The position numbers and the translations under genes were made by a program. Below the pieces are notes generated by a model. It was not told the origin of the DNA and ran no database searches. It saw only the letters and a list, made by a program, of their open reading frames with translations. From NCBI GenBank assembly GCA_000151295.1, contig GG745331.1:1058586-1122585 (forward strand): 64,000 nucleotides of DNA, given 5' to 3'. This stretch comes from Allomyces macrogynus ATCC 38327 (Eukaryota > Blastocladiomycota > Blastocladiomycetes > Blastocladiales > Blastocladiaceae). Positions 19,464 through 30,700 of the stretch are shown in pieces (position 1 is the first letter of the stretch; each line of letters starts with the position of its first letter).

Positions 19464-22400
19464 TCAAAACGGCCATGGCACGGCACCCGCATCACCATTA
19501 TCCGCATCCACGACCACCGGTTGCGGGACGCAGTACGCTGTCGATGCGCCGCCTGCCGACGCCTCGTCACCGGCAGCCGTCGCAGGCATCGCCACGTCTG
19601 AGACCCATCCGGCCTCGCGCGCCGCTTGCGGTGCCGGCCACTGGCACACGACGGGACCTGTGCTGCGGATCGGGCGCGCCACGGGGGAAGTTGCGAACAG
19701 GCGGCCAGCAACGAGGACGGTCGCAATGGCGACGGCGAGACTCACAAGCCACATCCACCACGGCGGGAGAGACAGAGCGCGCGCCGACTTGGGCGGGTCC
19801 GTGTACGAGTGGTACGCAAGAATGACGCGTTTCCCGGGAGCCGAGGTGCGTGCGGGTGCGGGTGCAGGGGAGGAGGTGCGCGAGGGGATGGGCGTGGCGG
19901 CAGGGGTGAGATCGAGGTCCTCGACCACTGGCTCAAAATGGGTCTGGATCGCCGCGTCGGCCGTGGTCGCGATCGTCGGCTGCACGTTGACCGTCGACGT
20001 AATCGTACGTTGCAGGTCGATGGGTGGGTTTGCTGGGAGCGAAACAGCAGGAACCGGCGCCAAGTCAATGACTTGAACAGCGGCAACGCTGCGAGCCATG
20101 ACCGCGTCTTGATGGGTGGTCACATCGTCGACTGCAGGCGATGCCGGATCCGTGCCCACATGCTCGACGCGAATCGGGTCCGACTGCACTGCGACGGCGG
20201 TACGCGGACTTGGTGCAACAGCAGCCTGTACGCCGCGGCTCGCGGTCACGGCCACGGCGCGCGTCGGGAGGGCCAGGGCAGCTTGAACACCGAAACTCGC
20301 CGTTGCGACACGAGGCGGTTTGGGCGCGACCGGTGTAGGGTCCATCGTGCTCGGCGGCTCCACAGCGACCGAGAGTGCTTCCGCGACATCTTCAACTTGA
20401 GGTTCGTCGCCCGTCCCGAATCCGCCAGCGTTCGACGCGCACTCCTCGATCGCGTCCACGGGCGCGTCGCCGAGACTCTCCTCACCAAACTTGGCGCCCA
20501 ATGCCAGCGCCTTGGCCAGTTTCTCCTGCACGACCGCGTGCTCGGCGCTCAGACGCTCAAAATTCGCAAGCAACCGCTCGTACGTGAGTACCCAATCGGT
20601 CGGTGAAAAATCCGGCGCGCCGACGACCGCCACCGGAACCGGCACCGGCTCCGACGCGGCGCGCGAGACCGCCGGCGGCTCGGCACCCGAACCGGCCACC
20701 GACGGCGGTGCCGACTCGGGCGGCACTGCAGCCACGAGCGCCGACAACAATTCCACACCCAAAGTCAATGCCCCCGCCGAATCCGCGGCGGCGCGCCCAT
20801 CCGCATTCTCCAACTCGACCGACAAGGGTGTATCCGTCCCCACGGGCGTCGCCGCGGCCGCGGCCGCGCGCTCAAACGCGTCGCGGTACTGGTCGACCTG
20901 CTGCTGCGCGACCATCCAGTCGCGATCACGGTCCTCGAGCGACCGTTTCGCGTCGGCCAGTTGTGCGGCGACGCTCGCGAGTTCCGCACGCAGCGACGCG
21001 GCGACCAGCTTCTCGTGCGCAAGCCGTGCGGTCGCGCGCTGAGCTTTCCCCTGCGCGACTTCGAGTGCCGCTTGCAGCGCGTACAACTTGCCCTGCAGAT
21101 CCTCCATTTGACGCACAATGTGCGCCTCGTGCTGGTGAAGCTCCTGCGCTTGCCGCTTGCTGGTCGCGAGCTCGTCGCGGAGTTGTGTGAGTTGGTGCCG
21201 TAAATCGACGATTTTCTGCTCGCATTCGAGAACGTAGGCGTCGCGGTCGGCAGCGTCGTCGTGCGGCGCTGCGGGGAAGGACGCGTAGGCCGACCGGCGC
21301 ACTTGGGCGCGCCGCGACGGGGTGCCGGGGGTCGTTGGGGGCGCGGAGTCGGTTAAGGGCGTTGCGGGAGCGGCGGAGGCCGACCGTGACGCGGCGGCCG
21401 CCGTCTTGTCGGCATCTGAGTGCCGGCGTCGGTGCGTCGGGCGACGCCGCGGCGTGCGCAGAGGATCGTCGTGGTCAAGGCCCACTCCATCCTCGTCAAA
21501 GAATGAGGGTCCGGTCGGTGTGGCCGGTGGCGGGATCGCGTGCGTGGATCGGCGCGGCGTGGTCGTCGGATCAGCAGTGATCGCGGTGGCTGCAGTGGCC
21601 ATGAACGGACTCGCGCGTGGCGTCGGCAACTGTGTCGGGAACAGCGCTCCGGGCGCCGTAGCCGACCGCAGAGCTGTAGGGACCGTGGGGCGCGGAATGC
21701 GCGACGGCGACGGGCCCTTGGTCGCAGGCATGTCGTCGGCCTGCTCGGCGTCGGTGTGGATCGGCTGCGTCGCCCAGTCGTCGTCGTGGTCCACGACCGA
21801 GGGTACGGGCGTGGGCGTGTCGGACGGCGGAAACGACTCGGACGACCCGCCGACCGACGTGGGCGAGGTCGGGACAATCGTGGCGCGACCCGACGACGAG
21901 CCGTGCGAGAGGGTGGACGTGGTCGAAATGAGCGACGCCGGGCGCGATGCTTTCCGCACGCCGCGCGGCGACACGGACCGACTCGGTGGGCGCTGCAGTG
22001 GCGCGTCGGCGTCGGTGTCGGTGCCATCGTGCTGCTGCTGCTGCTGCGGGTCGCGTGCCATATTGTCGTCGCCGAGAAGCTGGTCGAGGTTGAAGTGCAG
22101 CCCGAGGTGACAGTCGTCGTCGTCGTCTCCACCGAGCGCGTCGTCGGTGTGGTCGCCGAGAATCACGCGATCGCCTGAGAAATCGGCGGTGTCGTCGTTG
22201 CTGTCGGTAGAGAGCGTGCTCTTGTTGCTGCGGAAGGAGAGGTCGAGCAAAAGCGACGACTGCGAGTGGCTTTGGTGTAGCTTGTAAGCGTGCTGCATCA
22301 GGTCCATGATCTCGAGCAGTTGGCGGGCGTTAAGCACGTCCTCGAGCAAGTCATTGGCCTGGGCAATGTCGAGGTAAATGTCGAGCGCGTCGTCGTCGAG

Positions 22401-22856
22401 TAGCGTGATGCCGTAGAGCGTTTGGTGGTTGATCAGTTCTTGGAAAAAGTCGGCGACCGACATGGTGCCGCGGTGCGCCAGCAAGTGGACCAGAAAGTCG
22501 CGCAACGTGCGGCACTCGGCCGCATCGGCTTTCGCCACGGCCGCGACCGCGCGCAGGTCATCATCGCTACCGCCATGACCACTCGCGCCAGCGCGCGATG
22601 GTGAGGTCAGAGAGGACGGGGTGGGACCGGCGCGGTGCGGCGCGCGCGGCCGTTGCGGATACATGTGCGGCAGAGGGGCGGCGCTGCTGCGTGGGGGCGT
22701 CGCGAGCACGGGCGCGGATGCGCCAGCGCCAGCTGCTGCGGTTGCGGTAGCGGTGGGGCTGGCCGCGGGCATGGCGGCGTGGTGTGGAAGCGGCAGGGCG
22801 GTGGGCGGGTGGTGTGCTCGTGGTGGCGTGTGCGGCGGGCTCGTCGGCGGCGCCAT
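19464..22856 (-). CDS. 1130-aa coiled-coil protein with C-terminal membrane anchor
   Basis: Intronless open frame; ATG 22856 (atcATGGCGCC) is preferred over upstream in-frame positions because the upstream part runs into the divergent promoter. Order: Pro/Ala/Thr-rich 1-85; a helical domain at about 90-195 (LRDFLVHLLAHRG, VADFFQELINHQTLYGI, DIYLDIAQANDLLEDVLN); disordered Ser/Thr/Asp-rich 200-530; strong coiled coil about 535-665; a second helix about 750-790 (YERLLANFERLSAEHAVVQ); repeated ASFGVQAAL / ASRGVQAAV motifs near 855-880; TM segment WWMWLVSLAVAIATVLVAG at about 1030-1050; about 78 residues after it containing Cys. The layout resembles golgins, LRMP/JAW1 or KASH-type nuclear envelope tethers, but the end (PWPF) is not a canonical KASH PPPx. 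I do not recognise it. Confidence 0.75.
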   Translation of the reverse strand: MAPPTSPPHTPPRAHHPPTALPLPHHAAMPAASPTATATAAAGAGASAPVLATPPRSSAAPLPHMYPQRPRAPHRAGPTPSSLTSPSRAGASGHGGSDDDLRAVAAVAKADAAECRTLRDFLVHLLAHRGTMSVADFFQELINHQTLYGITLLDDDALDIYLDIAQANDLLEDVLNARQLLEIMDLMQHAYKLHQSHSQSSLLLDLSFRSNKSTLSTDSNDDTADFSGDRVILGDHTDDALGGDDDDDCHLGLHFNLDQLLGDDNMARDPQQQQQHDGTDTDADAPLQRPPSRSVSPRGVRKASRPASLISTTSTLSHGSSSGRATIVPTSPTSVGGSSESFPPSDTPTPVPSVVDHDDDWATQPIHTDAEQADDMPATKGPSPSRIPRPTVPTALRSATAPGALFPTQLPTPRASPFMATAATAITADPTTTPRRSTHAIPPPATPTGPSFFDEDGVGLDHDDPLRTPRRRPTHRRRHSDADKTAAAASRSASAAPATPLTDSAPPTTPGTPSRRAQVRRSAYASFPAAPHDDAADRDAYVLECEQKIVDLRHQLTQLRDELATSKRQAQELHQHEAHIVRQMEDLQGKLYALQAALEVAQGKAQRATARLAHEKLVAASLRAELASVAAQLADAKRSLEDRDRDWMVAQQQVDQYRDAFERAAAAAATPVGTDTPLSVELENADGRAAADSAGALTLGVELLSALVAAVPPESAPPSVAGSGAEPPAVSRAASEPVPVPVAVVGAPDFSPTDWVLTYERLLANFERLSAEHAVVQEKLAKALALGAKFGEESLGDAPVDAIEECASNAGGFGTGDEPQVEDVAEALSVAVEPPSTMDPTPVAPKPPRVATASFGVQAALALPTRAVAVTASRGVQAAVAPSPRTAVAVQSDPIRVEHVGTDPASPAVDDVTTHQDAVMARSVAAVQVIDLAPVPAVSLPANPPIDLQRTITSTVNVQPTIATTADAAIQTHFEPVVEDLDLTPAATPIPSRTSSPAPAPARTSAPGKRVILAYHSYTDPPKSARALSLPPWWMWLVSLAVAIATVLVAGRLFATSPVARPIRSTGPVVCQWPAPQAAREAGWVSDVAMPATAAGDEASAGGASTAYCVPQPVVVDADNGDAGAVPWPF

Positions 22857-23472
22857 GATGTCGGTCGGTGGCGGGCCAGGCGGGGCAGGAGCGGGCAGGT
22901 CGGGGGCGAGGGCAGGTCGGGTCGAAGGGTACGGCGTCGGTGGGGACGAATTCGACGAGCAGGGTCGCGTCGCTGCCGGGCGGTCGTGATCGCTTTGGAG
23001 CTTGCTGGCGGGCGCGACGCAGCACGTTGTTGGCCATACGCCAAGTAGTGGTGCGGACGTTTGGGCCGCCGATGCATCGCTCCGAGTGGCGCAGCGACAG
23101 AACACGTGGGCCGCGCCGAGGCAGCGCACGCCTCGGCAGTGCACGTGCTGCGCTGCTGGACCGCGTTTGGCTGCGTCGCAGCTCGGATCAACGGCAGCCC
23201 GGCTCGAGCAACCAGGACTCGAGCGACCCGACCCGAGCGACCCGACCCGAGCGGCCCGGCCTGTCGACACCGGCGCCACGCTTGTCGACGGCCGGCTGGA
23301 GAGCGATCAATCGCGGCGACGACGCGGCCTGCAACTTGGTCGACGACGAGCAGACTGCCCGCACTCCGCACTGCGAGCTGCAACGCCGCTGCACGGAGGA
23401 CTCGACAGCAACGCCAGCACCGTCAATGCCACACTAGCGGCGCCCATCGTCCGCACCAGCAACGACGCCTCC
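22857..23472. promoter_or_regulatory. Shared upstream region of two divergent genes
   Basis: 616 bases separating the minus-strand coiled-coil gene from the plus-strand hydrolase. It contains a repeated gagcgacccgacccgagcg-like stretch near 23220-23260 (three near-copies of a 10-bp unit). Long open frames here are composition-driven. Confidence 0.4.
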
Positions 23473-25437
23473 ATGACTCGCGCGACCCAAACCGCACAGT
23501 ACGCCGGCATGCGGCCCGTGCATTACGTCCTCGCCATGGTCACCGCGGCCCTGGCCGTGATCGTCGCGGTGGTAACGGCTGTCGTGACGCTCGTGCCCGT
23601 GCTGGCCGTGCTGGTCGGCCTGCTGCCCGTCGCGCTGCCCGTTCTCGCCGTCTGCGCCTACGTGACCGTCGCCATGACCTACTTGCTGTTTGGTCCGTTC
23701 TTGCAGACATGTCTTGGACCGGATCATTTGTGCTTGCAGCGGGCCTGACCGACCTGCTCGTGCTCGTACCGGATGGTGTTGGTTGGTGTTGCAGCACAGC
23801 GCAACGGCGAGCCGCTCCTGCTTCGCTGGCACCCGCTCCACGTCTGGCACGCCTTTGTCGCGATTTGCCATACCGTCCTCGGCACGCTTTGGGACCCGAT
23901 TGCGCACCGTACTGTCCGCCATCTCGGCGCGCGTTTACGCCACGGCCACCTGTTTCGGCTCCACGTTGTGTGCGTTGATGAAACCTCTTTCTGAGACCGG
24001 TCAGGGTGGAGAGGATCTAACGCAATGTCTCCTTCCTGGTGCACCAGAAACAATGTCCAGTACGACACCGTGACGGGGCTCTGTCTCGACCTGTATCTCG
24101 CGCGCCGCAAGCACCACCACCGTCACCATCATCGGCATGCGCGGCACACGCACGCTAACGACTCGGCCGATGCACTTGAGCCTACGCAACGCGATCGTCC
24201 ACGGCCCGTCATTGTGTTTCTCTGTACGTCCGGCCTGATTTGCATCGATTCCGCGTTCAATTGCTCGCCTTGACCTCAACTCCCGATCCATAGACGGCGG
24301 CGCGTGGAACAGCGGCAGCAAGGAGCTCTACGCGGCGCTCGGTCACCATTTCGGTCACCACGGGTTTGTGTGTGTGATCCCCGACTACCGCATCTACCCG
24401 CGCGGCACCGTCGATGAAATGGTCCACGATATTGCCAAGGCTTTGGCCTGGGTCAAGGAGAATATCCCGTACGTGCCGCATTCGCGTCTTCTCCACCCGT
24501 TCACCGACCAGAGCTGGCGATTTATTGCTTGGAATTTTTGATCCGTAGTGACCACGGCGGCGACCCAGACCAAATTCACCTGATCGGCCACTCGGCCGGA
24601 TCGCACCTACTGCTTCTAACCTTGCTCATGGCCGCATTCACCGAGGCCGGCGTTCACTCGCATCCGGGCCTGTCCCCAACCAACCTGGTCCTGCACTCGG
24701 GGTTCACCACCGACTCGGAATCCAGCCGCTCGGCCATGCGCCGTGCAAGCGACCGGGTCGCGCCCACACTCCCGCCGCCGTTACCCGTCACGATCCCGCC
24801 GATCGCGTCGTGCGTGCTTCTGGCAGGCGTCTACGACACCGTGCAGCACCTCGACTACGAGCGCCGCCGCAGCGTGCACGAGCTGTCGGGCATGCAGCGT
24901 GCCAACAGTACGCTCCCTGTGTTCTCCCTCACACGCTTTGGCACCAAGCTCACATGCTTTGTGTTTTCAGAGGAAACCAAGGAAAACATGCTCCTTCGCT
25001 CGCCCACCGCGCTCCTCTCGGCCGCCATCACCGCGGGGGTCGCCGACCCGTCCGCTTCCGCCAACCTCCTTGCCCAGATCGCGCACACGCTGCCGAAACA
25101 CGTGCTCGTCGCGCACGGTACCAACGACACGACCGTGCCCGTAGCACAGTCCATGACTGTGGCCGACTTGCTGCGCGCCGTCAAGTGCGACGTGCACGCG
25201 CATTTCCGCACGGATATGGCGCACACTGTGCCAGTGGCCGACTTGATGCACGCGTCGCCGTTTTTCAATCTTGTGTGCGAGTTTGTGAATGACGCGGGGC
25301 AGGCGAAGGGGGGGAGTGGGGAGACGAGTGCGCCGGTGGATAAGGTGGTCGTGAAACCCAAGAGGCGAGCGGGGCAGCGCGCGAATGGACGTGCTGCCAC
25401 GCGGGTGGTGGTGGAGAGTAGCGATCCGAGCTCGTGA
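23473..25437 (+). CDS. Membrane-anchored alpha/beta hydrolase, ICME-like esterase
   Basis: Five exons: 23473-23692, 23795-23969, 24048-24223, 24294-24468, 24549-25437; introns 70-102 nt; phases agree; 544 aa. Residues about 16-72 form two hydrophobic segments anchoring the protein in a membrane. The hydrolase core has NNVQYDTVTGLCLDLYL, VIVFLYGGAWNSGSKELYAA, PDYRIYPRGTVDEMVHDI, nucleophile GHSAGSH, acid HGTNDTTVP and histidine TDMAHTVP. This order and the RxYPxGTVxxMVxD segment match isoprenylcysteine alpha-carbonyl methylesterases and their relatives, which demethylate prenylated CaaX proteins at the ER. The oxyanion HGG motif reads YGG. The tail is Lys/Arg-rich. Substrate is inferred from resemblance only. 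Confidence 0.82.
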
Positions 25438-25528
25438 AAGGGTCGTGCTATCGTGTATCGATGTATCAAGAAAGAACTGGGTGGACAACATGCCAATACA
25501 CATGCAAAACTGTGTATTTCCCGGAAGC

Positions 25529-27577
25529 TCATGACGACGACGTTCCCGTCGACACTGTCGGCGGGACCGGCATGTGCTCCTCGATCGCCGCAACCGTCGG
25601 CGCCAACACCTCCTCGGCCCTCCCCTCCTGCACATACGGCACCTTGCGCACCTCCTCGCGCAACGCGACCGCATCGAGCCACAACTGCATCCGGATCTTG
25701 GCCTCGTCCGTGACTTCCCCATCCGCCGCGGCCACGCGCCCTTTCGCCAACTTGAGCCGCTTCAGCGACTCCTCCGTCTGCTTCAGCGTCGCAAGCATAT
25801 CACGCACGGTCTCAGCGTACCGCGCGACCGTAGCCGCGACCACCTCATCCACCACCGCGCGCCACTCGTTTTCGCTCATCGCGTCCGCATGCGCATTCAC
25901 CACGTCCACGACCGACCGAAACACGAGCGGGACAAACTGAGACGCCGACGTCGGGACTCCCCGTCCGGCAGAACGGAACTGCGACGGGATCGATTTCGTC
26001 AAGTGCAACACCGTCGCCGTTGCGTCGCGTAAATCGTGTGCCACTGCGGCGCGGAGCGGCGCCGTGACGCTGGCAAAATCACACGTCGCGAGAAACGCCG
26101 CGCGAGCACTCGCCGACGGGAACGTCGCGAGCAACGGCGTTTCCGCCAACGCCGTCGCCGTCGCGCGCAATTCGGCCAGATCCGTGAGCGCCTGGGTCCC
26201 CGTCGTTGTCGTCCCGACCCCATTCCGCGCGCCCACGGCCGCGCGGTACCGCAAGACCAACTGGCACGCAAGTTTGAAGAACCGGTGCGCGACGCCCGGG
26301 ACGTGCACGGCGTGCAAGTGGTGCATGGTGGCCAGCAGCGTCGCCGAGGTGATGGTCGGCTCCACGTCCCGAAATCGCTTGCCGCGCGAGCATCTGGAAG
26401 TAGACTTCGACGGGCCATTTGCGCAGGAACGCGGCGAGTTCTGGAATCGCGTCGGCCACGTGGGCCAGGCCCAGGTCGGTGACGAGTCGGCGGAGAAGCG
26501 TGGTCGTGGCCGTGTAATTGCGGTGGAAGGTTGACGGGACGGCGGGACTGAAAATGGACGGTGTGCCGGACAAGTACTCGAGGACGCGCAGCAGGATGTG
26601 CGTGCTCAAGATCAACGCCTGGTCACGCGGAACGTGCGGCGCGAGAATCTTGGCGAGTGCTACTGGCCCAGACTCGAGCCGCGTCCAGAGCTCGTCGAGG
26701 ACCGTGGGCAGCGGCACGTCCGTGCGCCGCGTGAGCAGCGGGTCGACAGCGGCCGTGACGACGAGCACGACCAGCTGCGACCACGCGTTCAGGTGGAGGT
26801 ACACGCGCGCGCACGCAGCGAGCCGGTCATGGTCGTGGTCGCGCAACAGCGGCATGAGAAGGGAGCGCGCAGAGGTCTGGCAGACGGCGGTCACGGCACG
26901 CACGCGCACATCGAGCGCGGCAATGAACGGGAAGTGCTTGCTGCCGTGCTGCACGGCCGCGATCGCAAGCGCGAGCAGTAGCACTACGTGCTCGAGCTTG
27001 GCGAGGTCGGTGATGGCCGTGCCCGTCGACGGGTGCGAGTCTTGTCGACGCGGCGTCTTGCCGCCGCCGCCGGTCGGGCGCTCGATTCCGGCGGCGTTCT
27101 CGAGCCACGCGACTTTACGTTCCATGTCGAGGAAAAAGTGGAGGATTTTCTGGGTCGGCACTCGGGGTGAGCGGTATGAACCCACCAATTTGGCGTAGAC
27201 AGTCGCGAGTACGAACCTGCTGGTGCCGAACGCGTTCGAGCGCGTGCACCTTGGCCTCAAACGCGTCGTGCTTGTCGGTCGACGTCATGGCGAGTTCCTT
27301 GGCTCCGGCCTGCATGACACCGAGCGGTTCCTCGACGCCTGTCATCCACTCGCCCATGGCATCGAGCGAGCTAATCACCTCTTGCAGTTTCTATCGCTTG
27401 GCGAGCGCGCACCACCCCTCCCTTGTCAACAAATCTGGTCGGTAGTCGAGCGCGTAGCGGGCAAGAACGGATGCCAACCTCATACTGTGCGGTAATGATC
27501 TGCGTGATGCCGGCATACGCGTCGGCGCGCTTGCGCACAAGCTCGGCCTTGATCCGGCGCAACTCTTGGTCGTCCAT
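25529..27577 (-). CDS. COG2: Conserved oligomeric Golgi complex subunit 2, with one-base frame break
   Basis: COG2 belongs to lobe A of the COG tether for intra-Golgi retrograde vesicles. Exons 27479-27577, 27217-27390, 25529-27149 (phase 0 joins, gttggc and gttcgt donors). Matches in order: LEHVVLLLALAIAAVQHGSK (human LERIATEFNQLQF region), FSPAVPSTFHRNYTATTTLL (human FNPGNPDAFHEKYTISMDFV), RKWPVEVYFQ (human WNLPVYFQ), then ETVRDMLATLKQTEESLKRL close to the end. The last exon is one base too long: the frame changes between 26376 and 26392, just after VYFQ, from QMLARQ to RFRDVEPTITSA. With one base ignored the product is 630 aa. About 60 N-terminal residues of the family are missing; a coding-looking piece at 27590-27740 may belong here. 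Confidence 0.82.
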
Positions 27578-27701
27578 GGTGGCGGCGTGTCGGTGGTGCG
27601 GGCAGTCGCGAGTCGGCCAAGCGCGTGCAGCTCGTCGTTTACAAAGAGTCGTCGTCGGCAGTCGCGGAAAAGCAAGTCGTGCCAACTGTTGTTAGCGAAC
27701 C

Positions 27702-27723
27702 ACGCGTTGGCCACGCGTTGGCC
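27702..27723. repeat. 11-bp perfect tandem duplication
   Basis: acgcgttggcc occurs twice head to tail at 27702-27712 and 27713-27723. On the minus strand, removing one copy joins VDLANAW directly to FANNSWHDLLFRDCRRRLF in one frame, so the duplication appears to disrupt a reading frame upstream of COG2. Confidence 0.8.
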
Positions 27724-28012
27724 AGGTCCACGTGCTGAACGGATACAGCTCCACCTCCACGAAACAAGTCGCCCCCAGTCTCTCTTGTCATTGTCGACCG
27801 GCTGCACATCGAAATTTGCGCCATGAGCGAGCACGCAGGATCATCCAACTCGGCGCAAAGGAAGCCCGCCGCCGCAATGGTATCGACGACCAACCTCAGC
27901 TGCGCGAGTCGGGCCAACAAGTCGACCGCTCGACTCGAACCACTCTTGGACCGAACCTCTTGAGCATGGCCGGCCTCCAGCGCCGATTCCATCCCTTCAA
28001 GACGTACCGCTC

Positions 28013-30418
28013 ATGTCAATGCCGGATCGTTCAATCCAGGCGGCGCCCAGCACCTTGGACAAGCTGCAGGCCATCCAGACCATTTCGCAAAAGAAGTCGC
28101 AGTTTCTGCGCCAAAAGGAGGAAATGGAGGAGAGGAGGCGGGTACGTCGTGCGGGCTCCGTTTGGTTTGATGTTAGTGGATTGGATGCATGGTTTTGACC
28201 GCGACGTCGTCTCTCCACCTGTTATGCAGCGTGAGCAAGAGGAAACGGCCAAGATCTACACCGAGTTTGTCGCGTCGCTCGCCGAGGAGGATCCGCGCGA
28301 AAAGGTCTTTGTGCGCGGCAAGACGTTTGTGCCCAAGGGTGCTGGTACGCTGCATCGCCAACGATTCCTGGCTGCGTCGACCTTTGGCTGACTTTGCGAT
28401 GGATTGCCCATGCTTAGACGCGACACATGTCAAGGACAAGGACTATGGTTCGGCCCGCTCGATGCATGCGTTGTCGGCGCATAACAAGTGCTCGCTCAGC
28501 ATCCCCGAGTACCAGCCCGAGGCGCCGGTCACGTCGAACCCGCTCAAGAAACGCAAGCTTAATGAGCTGATGGAGCAAATGAAGAGGTGCGTGAGGTCTC
28601 TCTTTGAGTGGGATTTGAGTTTTTCCACTGATCTCCTTTTTCCCTGCCGCTCAGCAAAAGCGATCGCGACGTTGCGCCCTTCTCGACGAAACGCGCCATG
28701 CCCTCATCATCATCGTCGTCCTCCTCGGCCCTGCACTTAATGTCGCGCGAACCGGCACTGCCCTTTTCCGCCGTATCGACCAACCTCTACGTCGGCAACC
28801 TCAACCCGAAAATCAACGAGCAAGACCTGTGCCATGCATTTGGACCATTTGGGGCCATTGCTTCCGGTATCGTTGTTGCTTCCTTTTCCCTGGTCCTTGC
28901 TTTTGCGTGATCCGTGCCTTGTGCCTCGATCGCTGCTGTTGCAACTCCCCCCGCACGCACCGTTTTCCTTGGAGCTCTTGCGACTCACCCATGCCACCAC
29001 GCTGGGACCCGCTCCAAGTCAAGATCATGTGGCCCCGCACCGCCGCCGACCACGCGCGTGGGCATAACTCGGGGTTCGTGTCGTTCATGGAGCGCACGTC
29101 GGCGCAGCGAGCGTTCCAGACGATGCAGGGCAAGGACATTATGGGGTTCCCGCTGCGGCTCGACTGGGGCAAGCCCGTGTCGCTGCCCGCCAAGCCCATC
29201 TTTGTCATGGAGGGTCTTCCCGAGACGGGCATCGGCAGCGGCGCGGCGTCGCCGACGCACACGGCCATGGTCTCCGAGTGGGACGGGATCGACGCGCACG
29301 ACCTCGAGGACGCGATCCGCGTCACTGTCCCTGATGACCCGACGGCGCGCATGCTCATTCACCAAGTGATTGAGCGCACGCTCGAGCACGGACACGCGTT
29401 CGAGCACGTCTTGGCGTTGCGGCAAGGGGATAATGCCACGTTTGGGTTCCTCGCCGACACACACCACCCGTACCACCGGTACTACCGGTGGAGGCTGTGG
29501 TCTCTGATGCAGGGCGACGCGCTCGACACATGGCGCACGCGGCCGTTCCGCATGCTCACCTCGGGCCCGCTGTGGATCCCGCCGCCGTGCTTCCACGACA
29601 CGGACGACGATAACGCGGATGTGCCGTCGTCTGATGACGATCTCGAGAACGACCACTTTGCCAAGTCGATCACGCCGCGCGTGCGCCGCCGGTTGCGCGC
29701 GTTGTGTCACCGGATTGCTGCTGTGTCGACGCAAACGCCCGGCGCCGTCCCGGACCGGGCGCTCATGGCGCGGGCCATGGCGCTTGTGATCGAGTGTGCC
29801 GAGGCCGCCGCGGCCATGGCCGACGAGCTCGCGCACATGGCGATGCGGGCCACCTGGTCGCCAACCGCGCAGCTGCACTTGCTCTACCTCGTGCATGACG
29901 TGCTGCTCAACACGACCGCGCCCGTGCCGAACGCCTGGCGGTACCGCGACGCGATCAAGGCGCATTTACCGGCATTGTTCCGCCACTTGGCGGGCACGTA
30001 CGCCAAACTGCGCGCTGAGCCCGAGGTGACCAGTGGGACAGAGGCACCAGGGGCCATGTCGGCCAAGTGGCGTGCTGACACTTGGCGCGCCGACGTGCTG
30101 GCGGTCGTCGCCATGTGGCGGCAGAAGTTGCTGTATCCGCGCCAGTTCCTCGCCGAGCTGGAGGCCGTTCTGAAACCGGCCGTGGCAGCTGCGGTTGCGA
30201 CCGCGGACGGAGGGTGGGCCAGTGGGGCTGATGAGCAGCAGCAGCACGAGCAGAGCAGTGAGCGCGCCGAACAGCCCACGAGTTGGCAAGTCAAGTCGAG
30301 CGGGTTTGTGGCCGTGGATACCGGCGCGTCGCCGTCGTCCTCCGTGCCGGTGCCGGCCGCTCCCAGCGCACCTCGTGGTGGTGGATTGTCGTTTTCGTTC
30401 AAGTCGCGACCCCAATGA
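28013..30418 (+). CDS. U2SURP: U2 snRNP-associated SURP protein (SR140)
   Basis: Spliceosomal protein associated with the U2 snRNP. Exons 28013-28141, 28230-28344, 28418-28586, 28655-28866, 29019-30418, phases consistent, 674 aa. N-terminal helix with ETAKIYTEFVASLAEEDPRE and VFVRGKTFVPKGA as in the family. RRM at about 185-265: TNLYVGNLNPKINEQDLCHA, then, across the last intron, ASVKIMWPRT as in vertebrate SR140. SURP module at about 315-370: LIHQVIERTLEHGHAFEHVL, NATFGFLADTHHPYHRYYRW. A CID-like helical domain spans about 400-560 (IRVRRRLRALCHRIA-type, HLLYLVHDVLLNTTAPV). The Lys/Arg-rich tail of animal SR140 is replaced by a Gln/Ser/Pro tail. An upstream 5' exon cannot be excluded. It is divergent from COG2. 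Confidence 0.92.
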
Positions 30419-30700
30419 AGGTTTTTTTCTTTCCCGTGTTTGAACACACGTTGCAGAATGACGCTTTTGAAGCTGGCCTCAGCATATCACAAATCACAAC
30501 CGCTGCTGTGGGTGCGATAACGAGATTCCATCCACTGAAGACAGTTCAAAACAATTTGAAGACAGCCGAAGGCACCATGGCGTCGCGACGACCACGGGCA
30601 ACAGCGCAACGAAAATGGAACCACATAAAAAAAGAAGCACACCCAGCAGGAAGGTCATTTTTTGTCAAGAGCTGTATTTGCATCAACCCCACCCGACTCC

